A stretch of 64,000 nt of DNA. It comes from Chloroflexota bacterium. GTDB lineage: Bacteria; Chloroflexota; Dehalococcoidia; Lucifugimonadales; JADFKI01. The DNA lies in assembly GCA_009840355.1 (NCBI GenBank), contig VXNZ01000012.1, forward strand, positions 1-64,000, written 5' to 3'. Position 1 is the first letter of the stretch; every line of letters begins with the position of its first letter. The notes under the pieces are model-generated. The model saw only the letters and a program-made list of their open reading frames with translations. It searched no databases and had not been told where the DNA came from. The position numbers and the translations under genes are program-made. Below, one piece after another: positions 8,925 to 16,598 of this stretch.

Positions 8925-9743
8925 ATGCCAAGATTCGCAGCAAACCTCACGATGTTGTACAACGAGGTGGATTTTCTCGACAGATTCACCGCCGCGTCTG
9001 CCGCCGGGTTTAAGGGCGTAGAGTATCTGTTCCCATACGAATATGAACCCGCGCAGTTGGCGGAAATGTTGGAACGGCATAGTCTCGCGCAAGTCTTGCA
9101 CAACCTGCCCGCTGGCGACTGGGCAGCAGGCGAGTGTGGAATCGCGTGCCATCCCGACCGCGTGGGCGAGTTTCAAGACGGCGTGGGCAAGGCGATCGAG
9201 TATGCCGCCGCGCTCAGTTGCCCGCAGGTCAACTGCCTCGCCGGCATCGCGCCTGAAGGTGTGTCTAGCGAAGAGCTGGACGCAACGCTCGCGGCGAATC
9301 TCAAGTTCGCGGCAGAGCAGCTTGGCGCTGCCGGAATCCGACTACTCGTCGAGCCGATAAACACTATCGACATTCCCGGTTTCGTGCTGAACTACCCGGA
9401 GCAGGCACGCGACCTTATCGAGCGCGTCGGCTCGGACAATCTGTTCCTGCAACACGACCTATATCACATGCAGATAATGCAGGGCGATCTCGCGCGCAAC
9501 ATAGAGCGCAATATGGACATCATCCGACACATCCAAATTGCGGACAACCCGGGCCGCCACGAACCCGGCACCGGCGAAATCAACTACGCCTACCTGTTCG
9601 ACTATCTCGACGAACTCGGCTACGACGGCTGGGTAGGCTGCGAATATGTCCCCGCTGCGACGACGGACGAAGGGATGGGATGGGATGGGCGAAGGCGTAT
9701 CTGTAATGCGGAATCTCCGGCGCGGAGCTCATATCAAGTGTGA
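8925..9743 (+). CDS. Hydroxypyruvate isomerase-like TIM-barrel protein, C-terminus frameshifted
   Basis: 272 residues from the ATG at 8925. The frame is open to 8823, but the Hyi-type N-terminus (RFAANLTMLYNEVDFLDRF) begins at 8925. Family motifs include GFKGVEYLFPYEY, VEPINTIDIPGF, QHDLYHMQIMQGD, HIQIADNPGRHEPGTGEINY and the final GCEYVP. These hold the Glu, Asp and His residues that bind the divalent metal. The family interconverts hydroxypyruvate and tartronate semialdehyde or related keto sugars. The last 16 or so residues do not fit: a third GGGAT copy at 9672-9686 shifts the frame. With two copies the protein would end GMGWAKAYL at 9706, as the family usually does. The core is intact, so function may survive. 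Confidence 0.85.
   Translation: MPRFAANLTMLYNEVDFLDRFTAASAAGFKGVEYLFPYEYEPAQLAEMLERHSLAQVLHNLPAGDWAAGECGIACHPDRVGEFQDGVGKAIEYAAALSCPQVNCLAGIAPEGVSSEELDATLAANLKFAAEQLGAAGIRLLVEPINTIDIPGFVLNYPEQARDLIERVGSDNLFLQHDLYHMQIMQGDLARNIERNMDIIRHIQIADNPGRHEPGTGEINYAYLFDYLDELGYDGWVGCEYVPAATTDEGMGWDGRRRICNAESPARSSYQV
9672..9689 (+). repeat. Pentanucleotide repeat (GGGAT)3 GGG inside the isomerase gene
   Basis: Three perfect GGGAT units followed by GGG. The unit is not a multiple of three, so any gain or loss changes the C-terminal frame of the isomerase gene. The reading with two units restores a family-like ending with TAA at 9704-9706. Confidence 0.85.
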
Positions 9744-9765
9744 ATAGAATCTTCGCCCCCTTACT

Positions 9766-9791
9766 AATCTTCTCCTGACGGGAGGGACTAA
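9766..9791. repeat. Degenerate palindromic intergenic repeat (CTTCTCC/GGGAG type)
   Basis: Reads aatcttctcctgacgggagggactaa. It belongs to a scattered family whose fuller members join AGTCCCTTC and GAAGGTTAGGATGAGG around a short loop. Other members are at 24241-24282, 25277-25314, 36184-36217 and 39138-39177. Confidence 0.4.
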
Positions 9792-9843
9792 TTGGACTCG
9801 ACGACTGATTGCTGACACCTGAATTCTGACTGCGAGGTTAGCG

Positions 9844-12216
9844 ATGGCAACGGCAATTCCGGAAATAGCGGATGTATATCAAGACCGCGATACGACACTG
9901 CGGCAAATCCAAGACCGCGTGCTGTGGCTCGCGATAAATATGGTGCATTACGCGAACAACGAGCGCCCGTCGCCGGACGGCAAGGTCGGCGGGCATCAGG
10001 CGTCCAGCGCGTCGGTCACGACGATAATGACATCGTTGTTCTTCGACCACATGCGCGCCGGAGACAGGATTTCGGTCAAGCCGCATGCATCACCCGTCTA
10101 TCACGCCATACAGTATCTGCTGGGCAACCTAGACGGCAGATACTTGAAGACGCTGCGCGGATTTCACGGGCTGCAGGCGTACCCAAGTCAGACCAAAGAC
10201 CCGGACTCTGTGGACTTCTCTACCGGGTCAGTCGGACTAGGACCGGTCGCGCCAAACTTCGCCGCGATTACTGAAGAATACCTGCGCGCGCACCTGCACT
10301 TCTATAATCGATCGCCGCGCCGATACATCAGCCTTGTCGGAGACGCCGAGCTTGACGAAGGGTCCATTTGGGAAGCGATTTCCGAACCGGAAATGGCGGC
10401 GCTCGACAATGTGCTATGGGTCGTTGACTTAAACAGGCAGAGCCTCGACCGCATCATACCGGGTATCCGCGTGCAGAGTTGGCGCGAGATGTTCGCCGCT
10501 AACGGCTGGAATTTCATCGATGTCAAGTACGGCAGACGCCTGCAAAGCGCATTCGCTGAACAGAACGGCGAGCTGCTGCAAATGTGCATCGACGATATGT
10601 CGAACGAGGCATACCAGCGTCTGCTGCGCGTCGATGGCGCCATCCTGCGCGAGTGGCTGCCCCGCTACAGCAGATTCCCACGCGATCTGGCGCGCTTCAT
10701 CAGCCGGTGGAACGACGAAGAGTTTCGCAGCCTGTTCAGCAACCTTGGCGGCCACGACTTCTCCATGCTCAGAGACGCATTCGCGCGCGCGGACGAACTA
10801 CGCGGTCCCACAGTGGTGTTCGCGTACACTTTCAAGGGATTTATGCTGCCGACCATCGGCGACCCACGCAACCACTCGAACCTGCTGTCGCAGACCCAGA
10901 TGGAAGAACTTCGCGAGCACATCGGGTTGGCAGAGAACGAAGTTTGGGACGACTTCGATCCCAGGTCTGCGGCGGGGCTGGCTTGCCGTAGCACAGCCGC
11001 GAGATTGCGCTCGTCAGGGCTGCGCTCGCCGACAGCGTTGACTCCCGCGATTCCCACCAGCATCGACCACGAATATCGCGGCAGCACATCGAGTCAGCAA
11101 GTTTACGGGCTGGTGCTGACCGACCTCGCGCGTAATCTGCCCGAAGTCGCCGACCGCATCGTTACCGTCAGCCCGGATGTGGCGAGCTCAACCGGCTTGG
11201 GCGGCTGGATAAATCGCGCAGGCGTGTGGAATCGTACCGAGCCGGAACAACTGCCCGAAGAAGACGAAAGCGTGCTGCGCTGGAACGAATCATCGCAAGG
11301 GCAGCACATCGAGCTTGGCATATCCGAGAACAATCTGTTCATGATGCTCGGGCAATTGGGGCAGTCGTTCGAGGCGAATGGAGAGCTGCTGTTCCCCATC
11401 GGCACGCTGTACGACCCGTTCGTGCGGCGCGGGCTGGACGCGTTCACTTACGGCCTGTATTCCGACGCGAAGTTCATTGTGGTCGGTACGCCTTCGGGGA
11501 TCACGCTCGCGCCGGAAGGCGGCGCGCATCAGTCGTTTATGACGCCGTCCATCGGCGCAGAAATGCCGGCACTGGACTTCTACGAACCCTGCTTCGGCAA
11601 AGAAGTGGAGTGGATTATGCTGAGCGCGCTCGAACAAGTGAGGCGGCGAGAACGCTCCACATACCTGCGCCTGACGAGCAGGCGCGTTGAGCAGTCGCTA
11701 TTCAACCTGCCGGATGACACGGAGGCGCAAGAGCGTCTGCGGCGGCAGGTGTTGTCGGGCGCGTATCGCCTAGTCAGTCGCGCGTCTGAGCCTCAGTACG
11801 CGCCGGGCGAAAATGTGGTAAACATCATGGCAATCGGGGCGATGATCCCGGATGCGATTGAGGCGAGCGAGGAGTTGCTGCGCGAGGGAGTGTTCGCCAA
11901 TGTCATCAACATCACTGGACCGGGCCCCCTGTACCGGCGCTATCAGGAAGGCATAGACGCTGCGGTTGCGGGCAGCACCACCACGCCGTTCCTAGCGGGC
12001 ATTCTATCGACTGAAGAGCGCCAAGTGCCAGTAGTCGCGGTGGCGGACGCGCACCCGCATTCGCTCGCGTGGATAGGCGGCGCGCTCGGCACGAGGATAA
12101 TGCCGCTAGGAGTAAGCGAATTCGGCCAGTCCGGTACCCGATCCGAGCTATACAAGGAATACGGTATCGATGTTGACAGCATAGTAGCGGCATGCTTCAC
12201 TGCGCTGGACATTTAG
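9844..12216 (+). CDS. AceE-type (homodimeric E1) thiamine-diphosphate 2-oxo acid dehydrogenase
   Basis: 790 residues. The N-terminal GGHQASSAS (about residue 49) and KPHASPVYHAIQ (about 79) match the GGH and H-x-S-P blocks of homodimeric pyruvate dehydrogenase E1. The cofactor motif begins GDAELDEG at 166 and ends at N197, as expected for GD-x(25-30)-N. The second half has the transketolase-like pyrimidine and C-terminal domains (ELGISENNLFMMLGQ, APEGGAHQSF). AceE is usually nearer 880-900 residues, so this is a short form. No E2 or E3 gene is in the window. It may decarboxylate a 2-oxo acid or move a two-carbon unit in the pathway of its neighbours. Its ribosome site, GAGGTTAGCG, is 100 bases after the isomerase gene. 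Confidence 0.8.
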   Translation: MATAIPEIADVYQDRDTTLRQIQDRVLWLAINMVHYANNERPSPDGKVGGHQASSASVTTIMTSLFFDHMRAGDRISVKPHASPVYHAIQYLLGNLDGRYLKTLRGFHGLQAYPSQTKDPDSVDFSTGSVGLGPVAPNFAAITEEYLRAHLHFYNRSPRRYISLVGDAELDEGSIWEAISEPEMAALDNVLWVVDLNRQSLDRIIPGIRVQSWREMFAANGWNFIDVKYGRRLQSAFAEQNGELLQMCIDDMSNEAYQRLLRVDGAILREWLPRYSRFPRDLARFISRWNDEEFRSLFSNLGGHDFSMLRDAFARADELRGPTVVFAYTFKGFMLPTIGDPRNHSNLLSQTQMEELREHIGLAENEVWDDFDPRSAAGLACRSTAARLRSSGLRSPTALTPAIPTSIDHEYRGSTSSQQVYGLVLTDLARNLPEVADRIVTVSPDVASSTGLGGWINRAGVWNRTEPEQLPEEDESVLRWNESSQGQHIELGISENNLFMMLGQLGQSFEANGELLFPIGTLYDPFVRRGLDAFTYGLYSDAKFIVVGTPSGITLAPEGGAHQSFMTPSIGAEMPALDFYEPCFGKEVEWIMLSALEQVRRRERSTYLRLTSRRVEQSLFNLPDDTEAQERLRRQVLSGAYRLVSRASEPQYAPGENVVNIMAIGAMIPDAIEASEELLREGVFANVINITGPGPLYRRYQEGIDAAVAGSTTTPFLAGILSTEERQVPVVAVADAHPHSLAWIGGALGTRIMPLGVSEFGQSGTRSELYKEYGIDVDSIVAACFTALDI

Positions 12217-12286
12217 CATTCACCCAATCTCACACACAGCCAACCACATATAGCCGACATTCATATCCAAAAGGAGACACGAAACG

Positions 12287-12706
12287 ATGACGAAAGTGCT
12301 GGTACTTCACGGGCAGGGCATGGAACTACGCGGCAAGGTTGACATCGAAATCTTCGGCACGATGACGCTGCCCGAGTACGACGAGAACATCCGCCAATAC
12401 GCAGCCGATTTGGGCGTGGATGTGGAGATATTCCACTCGAACGAGGAGTCCGAAGTCATCGCCAAGCTCAAGGATTCGGACGCGGACGCGGCGCTCATCA
12501 ATCCAGGCGGCTACACGACCGGCCATCCCGCACTCGCCGACACGATACGCGAGGGAAGCACACCCACGCTTGAAATTCACATGTCTAACCCGGCAAGCCG
12601 AGGCCGCATATCCGAGATTGGTCCAGCCTGTAGAGGTGTCATCACCGGCATCGGTATCATGGGCTACAACCTAGGCTTGCAAGCGGCAAAAGAACTTTCT
12701 GCATAG
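12287..12706 (+). CDS. Type II 3-dehydroquinate dehydratase (AroQ)-fold protein with altered active site
   Basis: 139 residues, close to the usual 140-150, and alignable with AroQ throughout (HGQGMELRGK, HSNEESEVIAKL, INPGGYTTGHPALAD, LEIHMSNP, GIGIMGY). Compared from memory with M. tuberculosis and B. subtilis AroQ, several catalytic positions differ. Asn of GPN is Gly, the loop Arg (R19) is Val, the loop Tyr (Y24) is Phe (B. subtilis also has Phe), the first His (H81) is Thr, and R112 is Ser. The His of H-x-S-N (H101) and Arg of S-R remain. Ordinary shikimate-pathway activity is therefore doubtful. It is the last gene of the cluster, 70 bases after the E1-like gene, with ribosome site AAGGAGA. 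A related elimination or isomerisation is likely. Confidence 0.8.
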   Translation: MTKVLVLHGQGMELRGKVDIEIFGTMTLPEYDENIRQYAADLGVDVEIFHSNEESEVIAKLKDSDADAALINPGGYTTGHPALADTIREGSTPTLEIHMSNPASRGRISEIGPACRGVITGIGIMGYNLGLQAAKELSA

Positions 12707-12790
12707 TAAAGTCAGCGGCGTCTTTTTTGGCGGGCGCAACAGTCCCTACTCCATATGAGCGAAGGCTAGGATCAAGGCAAAATAGCGATT

Positions 12791-12811
12791 GGCGTCGCCA
12801 TTGGCAACGCC
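12791..12811. promoter_or_regulatory. Near-perfect 21-base DNA palindrome
   Basis: GGCGTCGCCATTGGCAACGCC: 10-base arms around one central base, with one mismatched pair. No T-run follows, so it is not a standard terminator. It lies between the AroQ-fold gene and the tRNA promoter and may be an operator. Confidence 0.3.
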
Positions 12812-12830
12812 ATCTGCAGAATGCCAATCC

Positions 12831-12859
12831 TTGACAGCGCACACCCAGTTCGCTAGTCT
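12831..12859 (+). promoter_or_regulatory. Promoter of the tRNA-Met gene
   Basis: TTGACA (12831-12836), 17 bases, then TAGTCT (12854-12859). The -35 is consensus and the spacing ideal; the -10 is weak. A start near 12866 would give a leader of about 9 bases before the tRNA. Confidence 0.5.
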
Positions 12860-12874
12860 AAATTGACATCAAAC

Positions 12875-12949
12875 GGGCTTGTAGCTCAGCGGCAGAGCGG
12901 TCGGCTCATAACCGATTGGTCCCAGGTTCGATCCCTGGCAAGCCCACCA
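12875..12949 (+). tRNA. tRNA-Met (CAT anticodon), CCA encoded
   Basis: The cloverleaf reads fully. The acceptor is GGGCTTG with CAAGCCC, and the D arm is GCTC/GAGC with a short loop. The anticodon stem is GTCGG/CCGAT (one G-T pair) and the loop CTCATAA carries CAT. The T arm is CCAGG/CCTGG with loop TTCGATC, followed by discriminator A and an encoded CCA. The first pair is G-C, not the mismatch typical of initiator tRNA, so it is elongator Met. A lysidine-modified Ile tRNA read as CAT cannot be ruled out by eye. Confidence 0.93.
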
Positions 12950-12977
12950 CAACCAGCGCCCACACGGCACCTCTCAA

Positions 12978-13592
12978 TTGCGCCTCGCATCTCACACACC
13001 GCGAAATATTCGCCCACGCGCCAATTCCGGCGCGGTCCGATTATTCTATCTGCTCGCCGCCATAGTCGCGTTGAGCGTGTTCACGATGGGGCAGACACCC
13101 GGCGAACGCGAGTCCGTGTTCGACAAGCCGTTACAGCTACACCGCGGTCCGGCGGGACCATACGAAGTCATCATCACCATACAGCCGCACAAGCCAAGAG
13201 TCGGCACGGTGCATTTCGGCGTAACGATACTTGACCCGGCGGCACAAGAGCTTGTCGAAAACGCGCGTGTGCTAATTGTCGCGTATAATCCGGAAGGTGA
13301 GCCGACATTCCAGACGCCCGCGCTCAACGACCCGGCGACCCCGATCCACTACAAAGGCAACATCATCTTCCGCAGCGCCGGTCAGTGGTCGCTGCTGACG
13401 AAGATTGAGACCGACGAACACGGCGAAGTTACCACAACTACCCCGCTGAACATCGCCGAAGCCGCGACCGTGCCGAGCTTTGAAGGCAGGCTCATACTCG
13501 CGCTAGTAACGCTGGCGCTAGGCGGCGGCACGGCATGGGTCGTCTTTAGCATACGGCGGGTGCAGCGTGCTAGGGATGCTGAACATGGATAA
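12978..13592 (+). CDS. Membrane-anchored YtkA/FixH-like protein
   Basis: 204 residues. A hydrophobic segment near residues 20-37 (LFYLLAAIVALSVFTMG) is a signal or anchor. The middle, about residues 50-155, has the immunoglobulin-like pattern of YtkA/FixH domains: GPYEVIITIQPHKPRVGTVHF, then V-T-I-L-D-P, A-R-V-L-I-V-A-Y, and GQWSLLTKI. A second membrane helix at about 170-190 is followed by a basic tail. The domain should therefore face outside, held at both ends. Such domains often appear in metal or cytochrome oxidase assembly contexts, but no partner is seen here. It begins 29 bases after the tRNA. The exact start is uncertain, since no clear ribosome site is seen. Confidence 0.6.
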   Translation: MRLASHTPRNIRPRANSGAVRLFYLLAAIVALSVFTMGQTPGERESVFDKPLQLHRGPAGPYEVIITIQPHKPRVGTVHFGVTILDPAAQELVENARVLIVAYNPEGEPTFQTPALNDPATPIHYKGNIIFRSAGQWSLLTKIETDEHGEVTTTTPLNIAEAATVPSFEGRLILALVTLALGGGTAWVVFSIRRVQRARDAEHG

Positions 13593-13639
13593 GGCAATGT
13601 GAAGCAGGCATATTGGGTCAACTCCCTCAGCCTCTCCAC

Positions 13640-14011
13640 TCAATCTTCTATGTCGTGAATCACTAGCGCATCGCCTTCACGGTAAAAGGTTACTTCAATC
13701 GGATCGCCGAACAGCTTGTGTTCGTTCAGGTGCGATGGTGTGAAGCCTGGCACTACCTTACCCCTACCCTCGAAGCGCCATATTTTGCCGTCGTCGTCCT
13801 GCACTTCCAGCGCGGCGAGCGAAATCAGCGACTCCGCTTCTACCTGCAGCACCATGCCGCGCATCATTTCCAACGACAGCTCGGCGTCGTTGTCCGTTGC
13901 CGTGTTGGCGCCGCCGTTGCCTACGCACGCCATTAACGACATCGCGATCACAAACACAGTCACGACCGCCAGCGCACACATTGCCAACCGGCGCAGTGCT
14001 ACTTCCGGCAT
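13640..14011 (-). CDS. Small lipoprotein of unknown function
   Basis: 123 residues. Basic start (VALRRLAM), hydrophobic core, and lipobox S-L-M-A-C at about residue 29, so it is exported and lipidated. The mature part, about 95 residues, has an alternating pattern (MVLQVEAESLISLAALEVQDDDGKIWRFEGRG, then DPIEVTFYREGDALVIHDIED) that suggests a small beta-barrel. I recognise no named family. It is convergent with the YtkA-like gene and divergent from the VWA gene; the shared 150-base region to 14160 is AT-rich and may hold both promoters. Confidence 0.65.
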   Translation of the reverse strand: MPEVALRRLAMCALAVVTVFVIAMSLMACVGNGGANTATDNDAELSLEMMRGMVLQVEAESLISLAALEVQDDDGKIWRFEGRGKVVPGFTPSHLNEHKLFGDPIEVTFYREGDALVIHDIED

Positions 14012-14160
14012 GGCAGCCTAGTTTCATTCGACGGGATGTAGGGTTCTGAATTTTTACTGTAAGAGTTTTGGAACATTCTAAAACTAATGTGAAAAGGGAC
14101 TAAATTCACGTTGAAGCGGATTTCGCACTTATGTAATTCTGACTTCCACGGAGGTGGAAG

Positions 14161-16365
14161 ATGAAAAGAATCTACATTGCTTTCGCACTTGCGGCAATAC
14201 TCTTAACTGTTTGGACAGCAAGCCAGACGGATTTGTTGCTTGCGCAGAACAACGATCCGCTAGACATCGTCATCGTTGACAGGCACGCGACGGGCGCGTC
14301 CGAGCAGAATCGTGACTTGGCTGTCTCGTTCATAGGACTGCTGTCCGAGCTGCGTGAAGACCAGCGTATAGGATTTATCGCTACTGGCGAAGAAGGCGTA
14401 ATCGGGCCTGCCATCGCGGGCAGCCCCGAGCACGGCAGCGCCTATCGCGATGTCGTGAGCCACATCGAAGATTCTAACGGCGCGCAGGTCGAAGACCTAA
14501 CAGCGGCGCTGTCATATGCCCACGAGCTGATGAAGTTCGAGAGTGCTGGCAGTGGTTCTACCGTTTATGTCGTCTCAGGCGGCGAACTTGACGGTGACTC
14601 GCCCGCCGAGGAGTATCCGCTGGGCGAGACTATCAACGCACTCAACCGCGAAGGCTGGCAAGTCGTCAGCGTCGCGCTGCCCGGCTCATCGACATACGCC
14701 AAAGAGTTTATGCGCACCGTGTCTGGCGGCACTGGCAGCGACATATTCCCGCTGTCCACGCCGCAGGAGCTGAAGGTCATCGCCGATCAGATACTGCGCG
14801 AGGACGCGAAGGGAACTCTGTTCGAAATTGGGCAGGACGAACTCGCTCCCAACGACGTATTCTCCGCAACACTGGATATTCCGCCGAGCACCACCGAGGC
14901 ATCGCTGGTGTTCTTCAAGCAAGGCAGCACCGGCTCGTTTAGCCTACAGAATCCGTCCGGCGTCCGCGAGTCCGAAGGCGACCGCGCGCTGTCCAGCGTC
15001 GTGGAAACGCCGCATGTGATTATCTGGACGCTGACCGACCCTGCGCCTGGCAAGTGGACGATCGATGTTCGCGGCGGAGACGGTTTCATCTCGGCGTGGC
15101 ATTATCCGAAAAACACGCTCGGCTTGCATCTCGTGTCCTTCGATACGATACCGCACGATAGCAGCACCGAGTTCGTGGTGTATGTCTCCGACGGCCACCA
15201 GCGTGTCTCCGTTCCGGATGCCGAGCTGCGGGCGACCATCGTCGCCGAGGGCGGGCATACCTTCACCCACGCGCTGAACGACAACGGCGAATACGGCGAT
15301 GCAGTCGCCGGCGACGCCTATTATTCGACGACCGTGCCGCCGCTGGGTAGCGAAGGCGAGTACGAGATCGAGTTGGAACTGCACTGGCCGCAGCACGAGC
15401 ACACTATCTCGACGCGCACTTCGGTTATGGCACAGGCATTCCCGGTGCTCGATGTCAACTTGACGCACGTGGACGGCCTAAGGCCCGGCGAACGCGTGGT
15501 AATAGGCACTACCGAAGTCAAGGTGAACGGGCAGCCTTACGCTGTGCCGACGAGCATAATCGACGTAGATATATCCTCCGCGAGCGGTAACAGCGCCATC
15601 GAATTGGTGCCCAGAGAACTGCTTAATCAAGGTCGTGCTTGGGCGTTCGACATAGTGTTCACGCCGGGCATTGAGGAATACCACACGATTCTCTTCCGCT
15701 TAAACATGAACTACGCCGCGCGCGACTACACCTTCACGAGCGACTCGGCGGTATTGTCATCGTACCCGATCCCGCCGATGCCGCAGCAGCCAGCCGTAGT
15801 CCAGCAAGCGCCACCGCCCGCACCGGAGCCGGTCCCCACAGCGCCGGTAGCGCCAGCCGCTCCGCCGGTTCAGGCAGAGCTGCCCGAAGAAAGCTCGGAC
15901 TATCCGATTATCGCTATCGCACTCGCGGTGGTGGGAGGCATAGTGACGATAGTTATGGTTGCTGGCGCCGGCTACGCGATTTACGGACTGACCAAGCCTG
16001 AACCATTTGGCTACATCGCTGACGAGGAAGGCAAGGTGCTTGTGGACTTCAGCGCGGTGGAGCGGTCGTTCACGACGCTAGTTCAGCACAAGAATTTGCT
16101 TCTCGGTGAAGAGATTGGCATACCTGAATTACGAGGATTGTCGTTCTACTTCACTAAGGAAGAAGTGGACATTCGCAGCTCGCAGACCGAGCCGAGCATC
16201 CGCGTCAACAACAGACCGCTGATTGCGGGCGAGGAACAAAACGCAAGCAGGCAATCATGGATCGGCACGCAGGGCAAGCTATACAGCCTGCACCTAGCCA
16301 AGCCGGAGCCACGGCCAACCGAAGCGCCCGAGCCTACCATCGACCCAGTGGTTGGCGACGACTAG
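14161..16365 (+). CDS. Large membrane protein with VWA-like ectodomain and cytoplasmic FHA-like tail
   Basis: 734 residues. A signal peptide (residues 1-29) precedes a VWA-like domain (about 36-225) beginning LDIVIVDRHATGA; the metal-binding D-x-S-x-S is not kept. Next is a beta-rich region (about 240-540) with SGVRESEG, GKWTIDVRGGDGFISAW and a DNGEYGDAVAGDAYYS segment. This is like the beta-sandwich domains that follow VWA in surface proteins. A Pro/Ala/Gln-rich linker (about 540-575) leads to one membrane helix (about 580-605). A cytoplasmic part of about 120 residues has spacing (VRVNNRPL-like INV, then WIGTQGKLYSL) that resembles an FHA fold. It may sense or bind something outside and recruit a partner inside. 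Strong ribosome site GGAGGTGG. Confidence 0.6.
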   Translation: MKRIYIAFALAAILLTVWTASQTDLLLAQNNDPLDIVIVDRHATGASEQNRDLAVSFIGLLSELREDQRIGFIATGEEGVIGPAIAGSPEHGSAYRDVVSHIEDSNGAQVEDLTAALSYAHELMKFESAGSGSTVYVVSGGELDGDSPAEEYPLGETINALNREGWQVVSVALPGSSTYAKEFMRTVSGGTGSDIFPLSTPQELKVIADQILREDAKGTLFEIGQDELAPNDVFSATLDIPPSTTEASLVFFKQGSTGSFSLQNPSGVRESEGDRALSSVVETPHVIIWTLTDPAPGKWTIDVRGGDGFISAWHYPKNTLGLHLVSFDTIPHDSSTEFVVYVSDGHQRVSVPDAELRATIVAEGGHTFTHALNDNGEYGDAVAGDAYYSTTVPPLGSEGEYEIELELHWPQHEHTISTRTSVMAQAFPVLDVNLTHVDGLRPGERVVIGTTEVKVNGQPYAVPTSIIDVDISSASGNSAIELVPRELLNQGRAWAFDIVFTPGIEEYHTILFRLNMNYAARDYTFTSDSAVLSSYPIPPMPQQPAVVQQAPPPAPEPVPTAPVAPAAPPVQAELPEESSDYPIIAIALAVVGGIVTIVMVAGAGYAIYGLTKPEPFGYIADEEGKVLVDFSAVERSFTTLVQHKNLLLGEEIGIPELRGLSFYFTKEEVDIRSSQTEPSIRVNNRPLIAGEEQNASRQSWIGTQGKLYSLHLAKPEPRPTEAPEPTIDPVVGDD

Positions 16366-16427
16366 GGCTATGCGGACAGGCTACCAATAGCGGCTCGTTA
16401 GCGCAACAGCAGGAACAAGCAGAGAAA

Positions 16428-16453
16428 GGGCGCCGGTGATTTTGCCGACGCCC
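16428..16453 (+). terminator. Probable terminator of the VWA gene
   Basis: GGGCGCCGG and CCGACGCCC form a 9-pair stem with one mismatch and an 8-base loop. It is followed by tcttaagtttt, which is T-rich but broken. It lies 63 bases after the VWA stop. Confidence 0.5.
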
Positions 16454-16478
16454 TCTTAAGTTTTGCCTTCTAAAGTCT

Positions 16479-16510
16479 TGATTAAGCACTCTCCTGATTA
16501 AGCACTCTCC
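16479..16510. repeat. Perfect tandem duplication, 16 bases twice
   Basis: Two adjacent identical copies of tgattaagcactctcc in the convergent gap between the VWA and cyclophilin genes. It has no evident coding role and looks like a recent slippage or duplication. Confidence 0.85.
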
Positions 16511-16598
16511 CTTGAAGCGGTAAGGATAAGATAGGGAGACCGTATATCAACGGCGACACCCCTGTCTATCTCACGCAACCCCTACACCGCCGTCAACC

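Noticed and set aside
12287-12706. Tyr-24 to Phe as proof of a dead AroQ
   Set aside because: B. subtilis AroQ also has Phe there, so this change alone means little. The case rests on the other replaced residues.
12875-12949. Initiator tRNA
   Set aside because: The first acceptor pair is G-C, whereas bacterial initiator tRNAs normally have a mismatch there.
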